The position numbers were made by a program, and so were the translations under genes. Below, piece by piece: positions 1 through 7,637 of a stretch of 17,322 nucleotides of DNA. A model generated the notes under the pieces. It did no database searches and was not told the DNA's origin. It saw nothing but the letters and a program-made list of their open reading frames with translations. This DNA comes from an uncultured Oscillospiraceae bacterium (GTDB lineage Bacteria; Bacillota; Clostridia; Oscillospirales; Ruminococcaceae): positions 1 to 17,322 of the forward strand of contig CAKSGA010000048.1 of assembly GCA_934454435.1 (NCBI GenBank), read 5' to 3'. Position 1 is the first letter of the stretch. Every line of letters begins with the position of its first letter.

Positions 1-371
1 CTATGTATCTGCCCAAGGTAATCAAGTTCAACGCCAAGGATCCTGCTGCTAAGAAGCGTTACGGCGTCATCGCTGATTACATGCACCTCGGCGGCGTAAA
101 TGACGATGAGAAGGTTGATCTGCTCATCAAGTATCTGCGTGGCATGAATGACGAGCTGAAGATCCCGCACTGCATCAAGAACTATGGCGCAGACAGCTAT
201 CCCACCGAGCAGGGCTTCGTTCCTGAGAACGTGTTCCTTGAAAGACTGCATGACATTGCTGTTAACGCTATCGCAGACGCATGTACAGGTTCTAACCCCC
301 GTCAGCCCTCTCCCGAGGAGATGGAGAAGCTGCTTAAGTGCTGCTACTACGACACTGAGGTTGACTTCTGA
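1..371 (+). CDS. adhE: AdhE-type aldehyde/alcohol dehydrogenase, C-terminal end (partial)
   Basis: This is the last ~123 codons of a reading frame that enters from the left edge; the ATG at position 3 is internal. The translated tail matches the C-terminal helical part of iron-dependent alcohol dehydrogenases. It shows a helix-rich stretch ending in DACTGSNPRQPSPEEMEKLL, the block that closes AdhE and related Fe-ADH proteins (consensus around CTGANPR). Family knowledge: bifunctional AdhE reduces acetyl-CoA to acetaldehyde and then ethanol with NADH, a main redox outlet in ruminococci. The metal-binding and NAD-binding parts lie outside the window, so the bifunctional form cannot be told from a stand-alone Fe-ADH. 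The CTGANPR ending favours AdhE. A strong terminator follows 15 bases after the stop, so this is the last gene of its transcript. Confidence 0.8.
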   Translation, partial: MYLPKVIKFNAKDPAAKKRYGVIADYMHLGGVNDDEKVDLLIKYLRGMNDELKIPHCIKNYGADSYPTEQGFVPENVFLERLHDIAVNAIADACTGSNPRQPSPEEMEKLLKCCYYDTEVDF

Positions 372-386
372 TAACAAAGCGACAAG

Positions 387-417
387 ACCCCGTCGGATCC
401 CGGCGGGGTTTTCTTTG
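387..417 (+). terminator. Rho-independent terminator of adhE
   Basis: A 10-bp stem (387-396 with 400-409, one G-T pair) closes on a 3-base loop and is followed by TTTTCTTTG. The bases outside the stem (ACAAAG at 373-378 and CTTTGT at 413-418) can extend the pairing. It sits directly after the adhE stop. Confidence 0.9.
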
Positions 418-424
418 TCAAATG

Positions 425-459
425 AAAACAGCCCACTGGATTGACCCGTGGGCTGTTTT
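425..459. terminator. Bidirectional terminator between adhE and the cellulase gene
   Basis: A perfect 12-bp inverted repeat (425-436 with 448-459) closes on an 11-base loop. Each outer end is A/T-rich, so RNA from either strand ends in a U-run. It lies 4 bases past the stop of the minus-strand cellulase gene and is best read as that gene's terminator, with a back-up role for adhE. Confidence 0.85.
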
Positions 460-462
460 TTG

Positions 463-2193
463 TTAATGGTTTCTGAACCACTTGCGTATCCATGCGCCGG
501 ATTCAGAGTAATCGGAGTCTGACCAGTTTCCGTTTGCCTTTGCGGAGGGCTTGAAAGCTGAGGATGATTCGTCCTTGTTTGCGAGGTTCCAGTTGCAGTA
601 GCTTATTCCGTACTTGTCGAGCAGCTTCAGCCACTTTTCGGACTGGGTGAAGTCGTTTGCACCGTTGCCGGATGCGTCACAGCAGCCAAACTCTGAAACG
701 AATATCGGCAGACCGCCGGCCACGCATTTCTCGGTACGCTCCCGGAGCCAGTCGGTGTGGGTAGCTGCGTAGAAATGCAGCGCATACATGATGTTGTCGT
801 ATTTGAGGGGGTCTGCGAGTGCCTGGTCGATGTCCTGGCTCCAGGTCGGGGTTCCTACGATTATCACGGCGTCCTTGTCGTTCTTGCGTATCACGGGAAT
901 GACCTTTTCAGCGTAGGGCTTTATCGTTCCGCTCCAGGTGGCGTTTCCGTTGGGCTCGTTTACGATCTCATAGATAATGTTGGGGTAGTCGGCATACTTC
1001 TTTGACATATCGCTGAAGAACTCTATCGCTTCATCAGTGTATGCGGTCGGGTCGCCGGGGTTCAGTACGTGCCAGTCGATAATGACGTACATGCCGAGCT
1101 TTATGCAGATGTCAACGCCTTTCTCAAGTAGCTGCCTGCTGCCATCCTTGTTCTTCATGTAGCACTGACCGTTGCCCCATTCGTCAACGTACATTGCCAT
1201 GCGGACTACATTGGTGTTCCAGTCGTCACGGAGCGTCCGGAAAGCGTCCTCGTTGACGAAATCCGGGAACCATGTGATACCGTGGGTGCTCATTCCCCGG
1301 AGCTGATAGCCCTTTCCGTTCTTGTCCACAAGCTGGGTCCCCTTGACTGAAAGCTGACCGTGATTTGCGACCGGAGTGCTTCCCTTGGGGTCCTCAGGGG
1401 CGGGGGGGACGGTAGAAACAGACGCAGTGGCCGATGGTGTGTCGTTCCCGCCGCCGGAGCCGGAACCAGTCCCTGCAGAGGCTGAGGAGCCGTTCACAGT
1501 CGCCTTGCCCGGCTTGAAATCAGTCGGAGACTTATAGTTGAACCCGAATCCGGTGTTCCCTCCGTTTGATATCTCGCCGTTGTAGCTTTCGTTTGTGACA
1601 GTCAGTTTGGTTCCGCTGACCGTGTATTTTCCGTTCCAGCCGGAAGTTATCTCAAACCCGCCGGGGACCGTGATCTCGACCTTCCAGCTGCTGACGGCGC
1701 TGCCGGAGTTGTTAGTGAGTGTCACTTCATAACCTCCGCATTTGCTGCCTCCCTCTTCCCACGTGGAGCTGAGCTTCCAGTCAAGCAGAAACTTGCTGGA
1801 GATTGGCTTGGCAGTTGTTTTGCTGGTGGAGCTGCTTGCAGTGCTACCGCCCTGTGATGCTGTATCGTCCGGCTGGTTTCCTGTCGCTGGCTCTTCAGGA
1901 ATGCTCTCTTCCACCTCCACGGAAATGTCGCCGGCAGTCTCACCGGTCGGTGTAAGCTCCACGGGCTCGTCATTTCCGGAGGTTCCGTTGTCAGGGGAGG
2001 TGATGCACACAAATGGGCTGGCGGTACCTGTGCTAGTGATGACAGGGGTTGTTTCTGTCACGCTCCCGGAAGCTGTAGAAGCGGTCTCGGAGGTGCTGCC
2101 CGCCGGAACTGACGGGTTCTCCTGATTTGCGCAGCCGCACAGCATTGCCGAGCATAGCAGGACGGCCAGTATGCCTTTTAATGTCTTTTTCAT
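463..2193 (-). CDS. Lipoprotein GH5 endoglucanase with CBM2-like domain
   Basis: This 576-aa protein is a predicted surface cellulase. Residues 1-21 form a lipoprotein signal peptide ending in LCGC (Cys21 lipidated). Residues 22-133 are a Ser/Thr/Pro/Glu-rich linker. Residues ~135-235 resemble a family 2 carbohydrate-binding module, with spaced Trp residues (SSWKVEI, SGWNGKY) and the closing GFGFNYKS. A second Gly/Ser/Pro linker leads to a GH5 catalytic domain at ~276-576. The acid/base Glu413 lies in IYEIVNEPNG and the nucleophile Glu501 in IFVSEFG; VVRMAMY, DWH and ALHFYA supply other conserved residues. The overall pattern suggests the GH5_2 endoglucanase group acting on beta-1,4-glucan. 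The start at 2193 is chosen because AAAGGA lies about 9 bases upstream and the signal peptide begins there; an in-frame start 17 codons earlier falls inside the leader. There is no dockerin or sortase motif. It is transcribed alone. Confidence 0.93.
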   Translation of the reverse strand: MKKTLKGILAVLLCSAMLCGCANQENPSVPAGSTSETASTASGSVTETTPVITSTGTASPFVCITSPDNGTSGNDEPVELTPTGETAGDISVEVEESIPEEPATGNQPDDTASQGGSTASSSTSKTTAKPISSKFLLDWKLSSTWEEGGSKCGGYEVTLTNNSGSAVSSWKVEITVPGGFEITSGWNGKYTVSGTKLTVTNESYNGEISNGGNTGFGFNYKSPTDFKPGKATVNGSSASAGTGSGSGGGNDTPSATASVSTVPPAPEDPKGSTPVANHGQLSVKGTQLVDKNGKGYQLRGMSTHGITWFPDFVNEDAFRTLRDDWNTNVVRMAMYVDEWGNGQCYMKNKDGSRQLLEKGVDICIKLGMYVIIDWHVLNPGDPTAYTDEAIEFFSDMSKKYADYPNIIYEIVNEPNGNATWSGTIKPYAEKVIPVIRKNDKDAVIIVGTPTWSQDIDQALADPLKYDNIMYALHFYAATHTDWLRERTEKCVAGGLPIFVSEFGCCDASGNGANDFTQSEKWLKLLDKYGISYCNWNLANKDESSSAFKPSAKANGNWSDSDYSESGAWIRKWFRNH

Positions 2194-2217
2194 GGCTGGT
2201 TCCTTTCTGAAAAGTAA

Positions 2218-2295
2218 ACGCTGAATTAACCCGTACCCTTTCAAATAATCGCACTTACGGGACTTGATTTTGTTCCGCTTCGTTCAACTCAGCGT
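2218..2295 (-). promoter_or_regulatory. Folded 5' leader of the cellulase mRNA (nested inverted repeats)
   Basis: The ~115-base untranslated leader contains two nested perfect inverted repeats. The outer pair is ACGCTGA (2218-2224) with TCAGCGT (2289-2295), 7 bp. The inner pair is CCCGTA (2230-2235) with TACGGG (2256-2261), 6 bp. The RNA could fold into a two-level stem about 78 bases long ending ~25 bases before the start codon. I do not recognise it as a known riboswitch class. It could be a ligand- or protein-responsive element or an mRNA-stabilising stem. Confidence 0.45.
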
Positions 2296-2317
2296 ATCAT
2301 GAAACATTGCTGATTTA

Positions 2318-2346
2318 ATTATATCATCTCATTGGTAAAAAATCAA
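2318..2346 (-). promoter_or_regulatory. Sigma-A promoter of the cellulase gene
   Basis: On the minus strand the -35 is TTGATT (2341-2346), then exactly 17 bases, then a perfect TATAAT -10 (2318-2323). Transcription should begin near 2311, which gives a leader of about 115 bases. Confidence 0.85.
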
Positions 2347-2371
2347 CCACATTGTGCAAATATTCAGAAAC

Positions 2372-2402
2372 AAAAAATCCCCTCTGCACACAGGCAGAGG
2401 GG
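2372..2402 (-). terminator. Terminator of the cysE-cysS-cyclophilin operon
   Basis: A perfect 9-bp stem (2379-2387 with 2394-2402) closes on a 6-base loop. On the minus strand it is followed by six T (2372-2377). It starts 8 bases past the stop of the last cyclophilin gene. Confidence 0.92.
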
Positions 2403-2410
2403 GCTGATAT

Positions 2411-3469
2411 TTATTGCGGCACGGGGGAATCAACGGTGTCGATAGTCGCTATGGGAGCGTCAGCGGTCTGGGTCTTGCTTTCAGCTTCAGCAGTCTGAGG
2501 GGCTGCTGCTTCCGATGTTGAATGCGCCGTACCAGGAGCCGCTTCTGCGGTGCTGGTTCCGGAGGTTTCAGGCTTGCTGCCCGGAGTGTCGCTCTCGGCC
2601 TCAGCGGTGCTTGCCTTGAAGGTTTCGATGGTTATGGAGGAGATCACGATATCCTCCACCGGCATTGACTTTTCGCCCTGGGCGTTGGTCTTTACCGTCA
2701 CGTCCGACAGCTTGTCCAGAACGTCCAGACCCTCGTAGACCTGTCCAAAAACCGTGTAGGCTCCGTCGTAGGCGTATACTCCGCCGACCTTGGCGTATTT
2801 CAGCCCGGCGCCGTTTTTGCTTGTGAGCATTTTGGCATTGTTGCTGTAGTAGGACTGCTGGTATGCATTCTCCTTTGCCTTGCTGGAGGAAGCCTCCCAG
2901 GTAGCTTCGCCGGCTTCAGAAGCAAGGGCGTCAGCCTGGGACTGCACCTTTGAGGAGTCCGTATCAAGAATGTTCTGCGGGTTCTTGTTGTTGATTATGT
3001 AGAACTGTACGGCGTTCTGACCGTACTGGTCAGCCACGTAACCAAGCGCACCGTAGAAGTTCCTGGCGTTCTCGCTGACCTCAACGGGGAAGCTCTCAGC
3101 GGGCTCGGAGTTTGACTCGGCATTCTTGTTTTCTCCGGTATAAGCGGGAGCCCCTCCGGTACCGTCCCCATAAAGGGAACCTCCCTGGATAACGTTGTCC
3201 TTTACGACCCTGTGTATCTTCAGACCGTTGTAGTAACCGCTTTCAGCGAGCTCGATGAAGTTCTCAACGCCGATGGGGGCGATATCCGGGAAAAGTTTAG
3301 CCTTCATCGTTCCGTAATCCTTTATCTCGATGACTGCGATCTTATCCCCGTCCGTCAGTGAGATGTTACCTACGTTTCCAGAGTCCCCGGATTTCCCCGA
3401 GCACCCGGCGGAGGATAACAGCATTCCTGCGGAAAGAACTGCACTCAGCAGAATACGTTTGATATTCAT
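2411..3469 (-). CDS. Lipoprotein cyclophilin-type peptidyl-prolyl isomerase, copy A
   Basis: This 352-aa exported lipoprotein has a signal peptide with lipobox SSAGC (Cys23) and a cyclophilin domain at ~42-285. Visible family blocks are [18 protein letters not shown] (Arg87, the catalytic-Arg equivalent), IQGG (Gln95), GDGTGG, VQFYIIN (Gln155) and [13 protein letters not shown]. The hydrophobic residue before QGG is Ile rather than Met, and the usual His in the KHVVFG block is Tyr here. A ~65-aa mostly helical insert (about 165-228) separates the QFYI and VFG blocks. A Ser/Thr/Ala/Glu-rich tail (287-352) has no counterpart in the other two copies. Family role: cis/trans isomerisation of Xaa-Pro bonds during folding outside the membrane. 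It is last in the T-box operon, 28 bases after copy B, with AAAGGA ~9 bases before the ATG. Confidence 0.9.
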   Translation of the reverse strand: MNIKRILLSAVLSAGMLLSSAGCSGKSGDSGNVGNISLTDGDKIAVIEIKDYGTMKAKLFPDIAPIGVENFIELAESGYYNGLKIHRVVKDNVIQGGSLYGDGTGGAPAYTGENKNAESNSEPAESFPVEVSENARNFYGALGYVADQYGQNAVQFYIINNKNPQNILDTDSSKVQSQADALASEAGEATWEASSSKAKENAYQQSYYSNNAKMLTSKNGAGLKYAKVGGVYAYDGAYTVFGQVYEGLDVLDKLSDVTVKTNAQGEKSMPVEDIVISSITIETFKASTAEAESDTPGSKPETSGTSTAEAAPGTAHSTSEAAAPQTAEAESKTQTADAPIATIDTVDSPVPQ

Positions 3470-3497
3470 GGTTTATTTCCTTTCCCGTTTGTATAGG

Positions 3498-4418
3498 TCA
3501 CTCGGCGGTGTATACCCTGACCGTCTTGATTATGATATCTTCAACAGGCTGGCTTAATTCGCCGCTTGAGTTCTCAGTGACTTCCACAGCAGAGATCTTG
3601 TCAACAACGTCCAGACCCTCCACAACCTGACCGAAAACGGTATAGCCGCCATCAAGGTAATATACGCCGCCGACTTCCTTGTACTTGTTTATTTCCTCCT
3701 TTGTGGGGGACTTTAACCAGTCCGCAGTGGCTTCATACTGCTTCTGCATAGAAGAATAATACTTGTATTCTGCGGAGCCGGGCTCAGCGCTTCCTACATA
3801 CTTCTTAAGGATTTCAACTGAAGTTTCTAAGTCACTTAAATCAACATTGCTGATATCCTGGGGTTCCTTGCTGTTCACGATATAGAACTGTGTGGTGTTC
3901 CTGCCGAGTGCATTCGCATAGCAGAGCGCACCGTAGAAGTGACGTGCGTTTCTGTTTATCTCGGTGCCGAAGTCTGTAGCGGAGCTGTCGCCGCCGGTAT
4001 AAGCAGCGTCACCGCCAGTGCCGTCACCGTTTTCAGAACCGCCCTGGAGCATGAAGCTCTCAACGACACGGTGAATGTTCTTGCCGTCGTAGTAGCCCTT
4101 GTCGGCAAGCTGTTTGAAGTTCTCTACGCCTATCGGGGCGATATCGGGGAACAGCTTTGCCTTGATGGTGCCGAAGCCCTCGACCTCGATCTCTGCAACC
4201 GTATCGCCGGGGAGAATTTCCACATCGCCGATGTTTCCGGGAAGATTGTGGGAGCTGCTCTCATTAGTAGCTTCTGCAGTGGGGGAGCTGCTCTCACTTG
4301 TAGCTTCTGCAGTGGAAGAGCTGTCGCCGGAAGCGCTCCCGCCTGATTTGCAGGAGGATAAACTGGTCACGCAAAGTGCTGCCAGAATTGTGCCGATAAG
4401 AATTTTTCTGAGTTTCAT
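3498..4418 (-). CDS. Lipoprotein cyclophilin-type peptidyl-prolyl isomerase, copy B
   Basis: This 306-aa lipoprotein (lipobox LSSC, Cys23) has a Ser/Thr/Glu linker at 24-60, part of which is a recent tandem duplication, and then a cyclophilin domain. It is the most canonical of the three neighbours: IHRVV (Arg117), FMLQGG (Gln125), GDGTGG, TTQFYIVN (Gln177) and YTVFGQVVEGLDVVDKI. A helical insert of ~65 residues lies between the QFYI and VFG blocks, as in copy A. Most of the domain aligns readily with copy A (for example both share the 14-residue block [13 protein letters not shown] with its preceding Lys), so the two arose by duplication. The expected role is a membrane-anchored prolyl isomerase for exported proteins. 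It starts 12 bases after the stop of copy C and has an AAAGG site upstream. Confidence 0.92.
   Translation of the reverse strand: MKLRKILIGTILAALCVTSLSSCKSGGSASGDSSSTAEATSESSSPTAEATNESSSHNLPGNIGDVEILPGDTVAEIEVEGFGTIKAKLFPDIAPIGVENFKQLADKGYYDGKNIHRVVESFMLQGGSENGDGTGGDAAYTGGDSSATDFGTEINRNARHFYGALCYANALGRNTTQFYIVNSKEPQDISNVDLSDLETSVEILKKYVGSAEPGSAEYKYYSSMQKQYEATADWLKSPTKEEINKYKEVGGVYYLDGGYTVFGQVVEGLDVVDKISAVEVTENSSGELSQPVEDIIIKTVRVYTAE
4251..4316. repeat. 33-bp in-frame tandem duplication in cyclophilin copy B
   Basis: Two adjacent 33-bp units (4251-4283 and 4284-4316) differ at only a few positions. They encode two copies of an 11-residue Ser/Thr/Glu/Ala segment (SSSPTAEATNE and SSSTAEATSE-like) in the linker after the lipid anchor. 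The near identity suggests a recent slippage or unequal-exchange event that lengthens the spacer. Confidence 0.85.
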
Positions 4419-4430
4419 TTTACGCCTTTC

Positions 4431-5237
4431 TTAGTTTTCCGCAGTCCCGGAGTTTTCACCCGTGGAGGCTTCGCTGTCGTACGTGGATATCGTAACGGAC
4501 TTCACATAGATGTCCTCGAGCGGCTTATAGGTGTTTTCGTCTGACTGCCTTGCGGTGATCTTTTCGATAACGTCAAGCCCTTCGTAGGTCTGCCCGAAAA
4601 CGGTAACGTAGCCAGCCATGCCGAACAGCCCGCCGACCTCGATGAACTTGTCGAACAGGTTCATAAGGTTCTTTTTCTGGTCGTCGGTGTACTTGTCGCT
4701 GGACTTCATGGAGTCCTTGAGCTCGTCGATCTGTTCCTGGGTCATGGTGTCGTCGTTGTCGATGACGTAGTACCTTGCGTCAGTGTAGCCCGGGAGGTCA
4801 GAATAAGCCACCAGGGAGCCACGGAACGGCCAGAGGTTCACGTTGTATTCGTGCTCTATCACCTCGGAATCGTCATTTCTGCCGGTGTAGTTGCCCTTGT
4901 CGTTGACGTGACCGCCGCTGACGAAGTAGGTGTCCTTGACGATGGCGTAAATGCTGTTGTTGTTATATTCGCCCGCATTTGCCCGCTCGATGAACTTCCC
5001 GACAGTATTGGGGCAGAGATCCTTGTACAGGACTGCACGTATCTCTCCGAGGTCAGTGTCGATGATGGCGATGGTGTCGCCGTCCTTCGGACCCTCAAGC
5101 TGAACCAGATCGATGCTGGTGAAATCGTAGTCCGACATTGCGTTGTAGTTTGAGCTTGTGACCGTGCAGCCAGTGCTTCCTAACGAGCATAATGCTACCG
5201 TCACTGCCGCAAGAGCGGCAAGAATTCTTCTTTTCAT
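4431..5237 (-). CDS. Cyclophilin-fold lipoprotein with degenerate active site, copy C
   Basis: This 268-aa lipoprotein (lipobox GSTGC, Cys24) keeps the cyclophilin frame: IAIIDTDLGEIRAVLYKDLCPNTVGKF in outline, SGG, VTVFGQTYEGLDVIEKIT and LEDIYVKSVTI. The key catalytic positions are changed. The HR of the HRVV block is YA (Ala98), QGG is SGG (Ser107), the GDGTGG loop is missing, and QFYI reads RYYVI (Arg155). Family knowledge links those Arg and Gln residues to isomerase activity, so this copy is probably weak or inactive as an isomerase and may act by binding. It starts 9 bases after the cysS stop with AGGA as its ribosome site overlapping the end of cysS. It is the first of the three copies to be translated. 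Confidence 0.85.
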   Translation of the reverse strand: MKRRILAALAAVTVALCSLGSTGCTVTSSNYNAMSDYDFTSIDLVQLEGPKDGDTIAIIDTDLGEIRAVLYKDLCPNTVGKFIERANAGEYNNNSIYAIVKDTYFVSGGHVNDKGNYTGRNDDSEVIEHEYNVNLWPFRGSLVAYSDLPGYTDARYYVIDNDDTMTQEQIDELKDSMKSSDKYTDDQKKNLMNLFDKFIEVGGLFGMAGYVTVFGQTYEGLDVIEKITARQSDENTYKPLEDIYVKSVTISTYDSEASTGENSGTAEN

Positions 5238-5246
5238 TCAGTGTCC

Positions 5247-6644
5247 TCAGCTGTTTTTCTTGACTATGGTACCCTGGCGGGTCTCCTCAACGGTCCAGCC
5301 CATAGCGGAGATCTGGTCCCTGATGGAGTCGGCAAGAGCGAAATCCTTTGCCTTGCGGGCAGCCTTGCGCTTTTCGATGAGCTCGGTGATCTCAGCGGGT
5401 ACCTGTTCCTCATTGCTATTATTATACAACAGACCGAGTACATTTGTCAATGCCGTGAACTCATCAGAATATGCCTGGAGCGTTCCCCTGGTCGCATTTC
5501 CGGAGGAAATGGCGGTGTTTATCTTGCGAACGAGCTCGAAAACCGTCGAAATTCCGTCGGCGGTGTTGAAATCATCGTCCATGACCTCGATGAAATGCTC
5601 ACGTGCTTCCCTGACATCAGCAAGAGCCTGCTCGGAAGCGTCCCCGGCGGTTGCGGCAGCGAGGGCACGGTCAAGTGTGTCACGGCAGGTATACAGGCGC
5701 TGGAGGGCAGCCTTGCAGCTCTCGATAACATCGATGGTGTAGTTGAGCTGGCTTCTGTAGTGGACTGACAGCAGCATGAAGCGGATAGGTTCGTAGCCGT
5801 ATTCCTTGGAGAGATCTCTAACCATGAAGAAGTTTCCCTTTGATTTGGACATCTTGCTGCCGTCAACGTTGAGCATTCCGTTGTGCATCCAGAGGTTGGC
5901 AAGGGGCTGACCCGTAGCGCATTCGCTCTGTGCGATCTCGTTTTCGTGATGGGGGAATATGAGGTCGGCTCCGCCACCGTGGATATCGAGGGTATCGCCG
6001 ATGTAGTGGCGGCTCATTGCGGAGCACTCAATGTGCCAGCCGGGTCTGCCCTTGCCAAAGGGGGAGTCCCAGTAGGGCTCGCCGGGCTTTGCAGCCTTCC
6101 ATACTGCGAAATCCATAGCGTTGCGCTTCTTCTCGCCGACTTCGATACGTGCGCCCGCCTGGAGGTCCTCCAGCGGCATGTGTGAGAGCTTGCCGTACTC
6201 CGGGAACTTAGACGTGTCGAAATAAACATCGCCGTCGGCCTCATAGGCGAAGCCCTTTTCCACCAGGGTCTTGACGATGTCGATGATGATGTCCATGTTC
6301 TCCGTTACCTTGGGGTGGACGTCAGCACGGCGGACGTTCAGACCGTCAGCGTCGATAAAATACTCTTTGATAGCGTTTTCGGAGACCTCATGTGCGGTCT
6401 TGCCAAGTTCGTTCGCTTTCTTGATTATCTTGTCGTCCACATCGGTGAAGTTCTGTACGTAGAACACCTTGTAGCCCCTGAATTCCAGGTAGCGGCGCAG
6501 GGTGTCGAAAACGCACAGCGCACGGGCGTTTCCTATGTGGATAAGGTTGTAGACGGTCGGACCGCAGGCGTAGATCTTTACCGTGCCCGGGGTGATGGGG
6601 CGGAGCTCCTCTTTCTGACGTGTCATCGTGTTATAGATCTGCAT
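5247..6644 (-). CDS. cysS: Cysteinyl-tRNA synthetase
   Basis: This 465-aa class I aminoacyl-tRNA synthetase joins cysteine to tRNA-Cys. Visible landmarks are CGPTVY (Cys27, zinc ligand), HIGN at 36-39, the second zinc set in IECSAM and HHENEIAQSE, and the KMSKS loop in DGSKMSKSKGNF. The C-terminal third is the helical tRNA-binding part, ending IVKKNS. The length is normal for the family. The start at 6644 is set by AGGAGG 8 bases upstream and by the family's usual beginning (IYNT.TR.KEE). Earlier in-frame ATGs would overlap cysE and lack a site. It begins 17 bases after cysE, so the two are co-transcribed under the Cys T-box. Confidence 0.97.
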   Translation of the reverse strand: MQIYNTMTRQKEELRPITPGTVKIYACGPTVYNLIHIGNARALCVFDTLRRYLEFRGYKVFYVQNFTDVDDKIIKKANELGKTAHEVSENAIKEYFIDADGLNVRRADVHPKVTENMDIIIDIVKTLVEKGFAYEADGDVYFDTSKFPEYGKLSHMPLEDLQAGARIEVGEKKRNAMDFAVWKAAKPGEPYWDSPFGKGRPGWHIECSAMSRHYIGDTLDIHGGGADLIFPHHENEIAQSECATGQPLANLWMHNGMLNVDGSKMSKSKGNFFMVRDLSKEYGYEPIRFMLLSVHYRSQLNYTIDVIESCKAALQRLYTCRDTLDRALAAATAGDASEQALADVREAREHFIEVMDDDFNTADGISTVFELVRKINTAISSGNATRGTLQAYSDEFTALTNVLGLLYNNSNEEQVPAEITELIEKRKAARKAKDFALADSIRDQISAMGWTVEETRQGTIVKKNS

Positions 6645-6661
6645 ATTTGTTTCCTCCTGGA

Positions 6662-7330
6662 TCATGTATTGTTGTTTTTCCTGGCTGCGAGCTGGCTTTT
6701 GAGTTCGTCTATCTCCTTCTGCATGCATTCCATCTTATACATGTGCTCGCACAGAAGCTGTGATACGGGGTCAGGAATGTGTATCTGGTCGAGGTCGCAG
6801 TCGTTGACCCTTACGCCGTCACGCTTGACTACCCTTGCGGGAACTCCCACGGCGGTGCAGTTCGGGGGAACTTCCTCCAGAACCACCGCATTTGCTGCGA
6901 TCTTAGAGTTGTCGCCTATCTTCATAGGACCCAGCACCCTGGCGCCCGCTCCTACCAGCACATTATTGCCGAGGGTGGGGTGTCGCTTTCCGGTATCCTT
7001 GCCGGTGCCGCCGAGGGTGACATTCTGGTACAGTGTACAGTAATCGCCTATCTCCGTGGTTTCGCCTATAACTACACCGGATCCGTGATCAATGAACAGC
7101 CCCTTGCCGATCTTTGCGCCGGGGTGAATCTCGATACCGGTCTTGTTACGGCTGCGCTGGGAGATCCATCGTGCGATGAAGAAGTGCCCGTGCTCGTAGA
7201 ACCAGTGAGCACGCCTGTATGACCTGACTGCCTTAAAGGAGGGATAGAGGAATATCACCTCCAGAGCTGAACGCACCGCCGGATCTCTTGCCTTTATCGA
7301 CTCTATCTCTTCTCTGAGTTTCTTGAACAT
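6662..7330 (-). CDS. cysE: Serine O-acetyltransferase
   Basis: This 222-aa enzyme transfers acetyl from acetyl-CoA to serine, giving O-acetylserine, the acceptor for sulfide in cysteine synthesis. The N-terminal ~60 residues form the short helical cap seen in bacterial CysE (YRRAHWFYEHG). Residues ~65-165 are left-handed parallel beta-helix made of hexapeptide repeats, with the catalytic IDHGSGVVIGET (His82), GGTGK and KRHPTLGN (His117) blocks. The C-terminal ~30 residues are charged and helical, possibly a short coiled coil. GGAGG lies 8 bases before the ATG. As first gene behind the T-box it is the natural control point of the operon. No sulfhydrylase (cysK) gene is in the window. Confidence 0.96.
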   Translation of the reverse strand: MFKKLREEIESIKARDPAVRSALEVIFLYPSFKAVRSYRRAHWFYEHGHFFIARWISQRSRNKTGIEIHPGAKIGKGLFIDHGSGVVIGETTEIGDYCTLYQNVTLGGTGKDTGKRHPTLGNNVLVGAGARVLGPMKIGDNSKIAANAVVLEEVPPNCTAVGVPARVVKRDGVRVNDCDLDQIHIPDPVSQLLCEHMYKMECMQKEIDELKSQLAARKNNNT

Positions 7331-7396
7331 GCAAACCTCCGGTCCTGCTGACGGCGCTGAAGCCGTCCTGGAAATAAAATGACTGCCGGCGCATAT

Positions 7397-7428
7397 AAAA
7401 ATACCTCCGCACCGGACTGGTGCGAAGG
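7397..7428 (-). terminator. Conditional terminator of the Cys T-box
   Basis: A 10-bp stem (7404-7413 with 7419-7428) closes on a 5-base loop. On the minus strand it is followed by TATTTTTA. Its 5' strand contains CUUCGC, the same bases used by the antiterminator, so the two folds exclude each other. Confidence 0.9.
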
Positions 7429-7631
7429 CGCATTACCGCTGTTCCACTTCGCTTCGGGCAAACGCCCCTTGTGACCCTTAACGCAGGCAACGGGAACGGC
7501 TACTGGAATTCACCGCACCGGCTCACAGCCGCACTTTCACCGGGCTGACCCGCAGCGCTCACACCTAACCGCTGCTCTCTGGGGGGACATGTACCGGATA
7601 CTCTGACTGATCAAAGCCTTTACAACATATA
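7397..7631 (-). ncRNA. Cysteine T-box leader (tRNA-Cys riboswitch)
   Basis: The minus-strand leader carries the T-box parts in order. Stem I has the lower helix CAGUC:GGCUG, AGUA on the 5' side and the AGAGAG plus GGUG apical motifs (around 7567-7590). The specifier codon UGC (7531-7533) comes just before the GGCUG strand. The antiterminator is GCGAAG (7447-7452), bulge UGGAACA (7440-7446), GCG, loop, CGC, then CUUCGC (7422-7427). UGGA would pair with the UCCA end of tRNA-Cys, which has discriminator U. Both the codon and the acceptor contacts therefore name cysteine. Uncharged tRNA-Cys should stabilise the antiterminator and let transcription enter cysE. Confidence 0.9.
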
Positions 7632-7637
7632 TACAAT

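Noticed and set aside
2194..2244. Longer N-terminus for the cellulase (593 codons)
   Set aside because: The extension lies in the folded leader; the ATG at 2193 has the ribosome site and starts a proper lipoprotein signal.
7233..7490. 85-codon minus-strand frame upstream of cysE
   Set aside because: It spans the T-box terminator and antiterminator and overlaps cysE in another frame.
7501..7513. GAAUUC in the T-box leader as a UUC (Phe) specifier
   Set aside because: It lies outside the stem I specifier loop, and the UGGA bulge fits the U discriminator of tRNA-Cys but not the A of tRNA-Phe.
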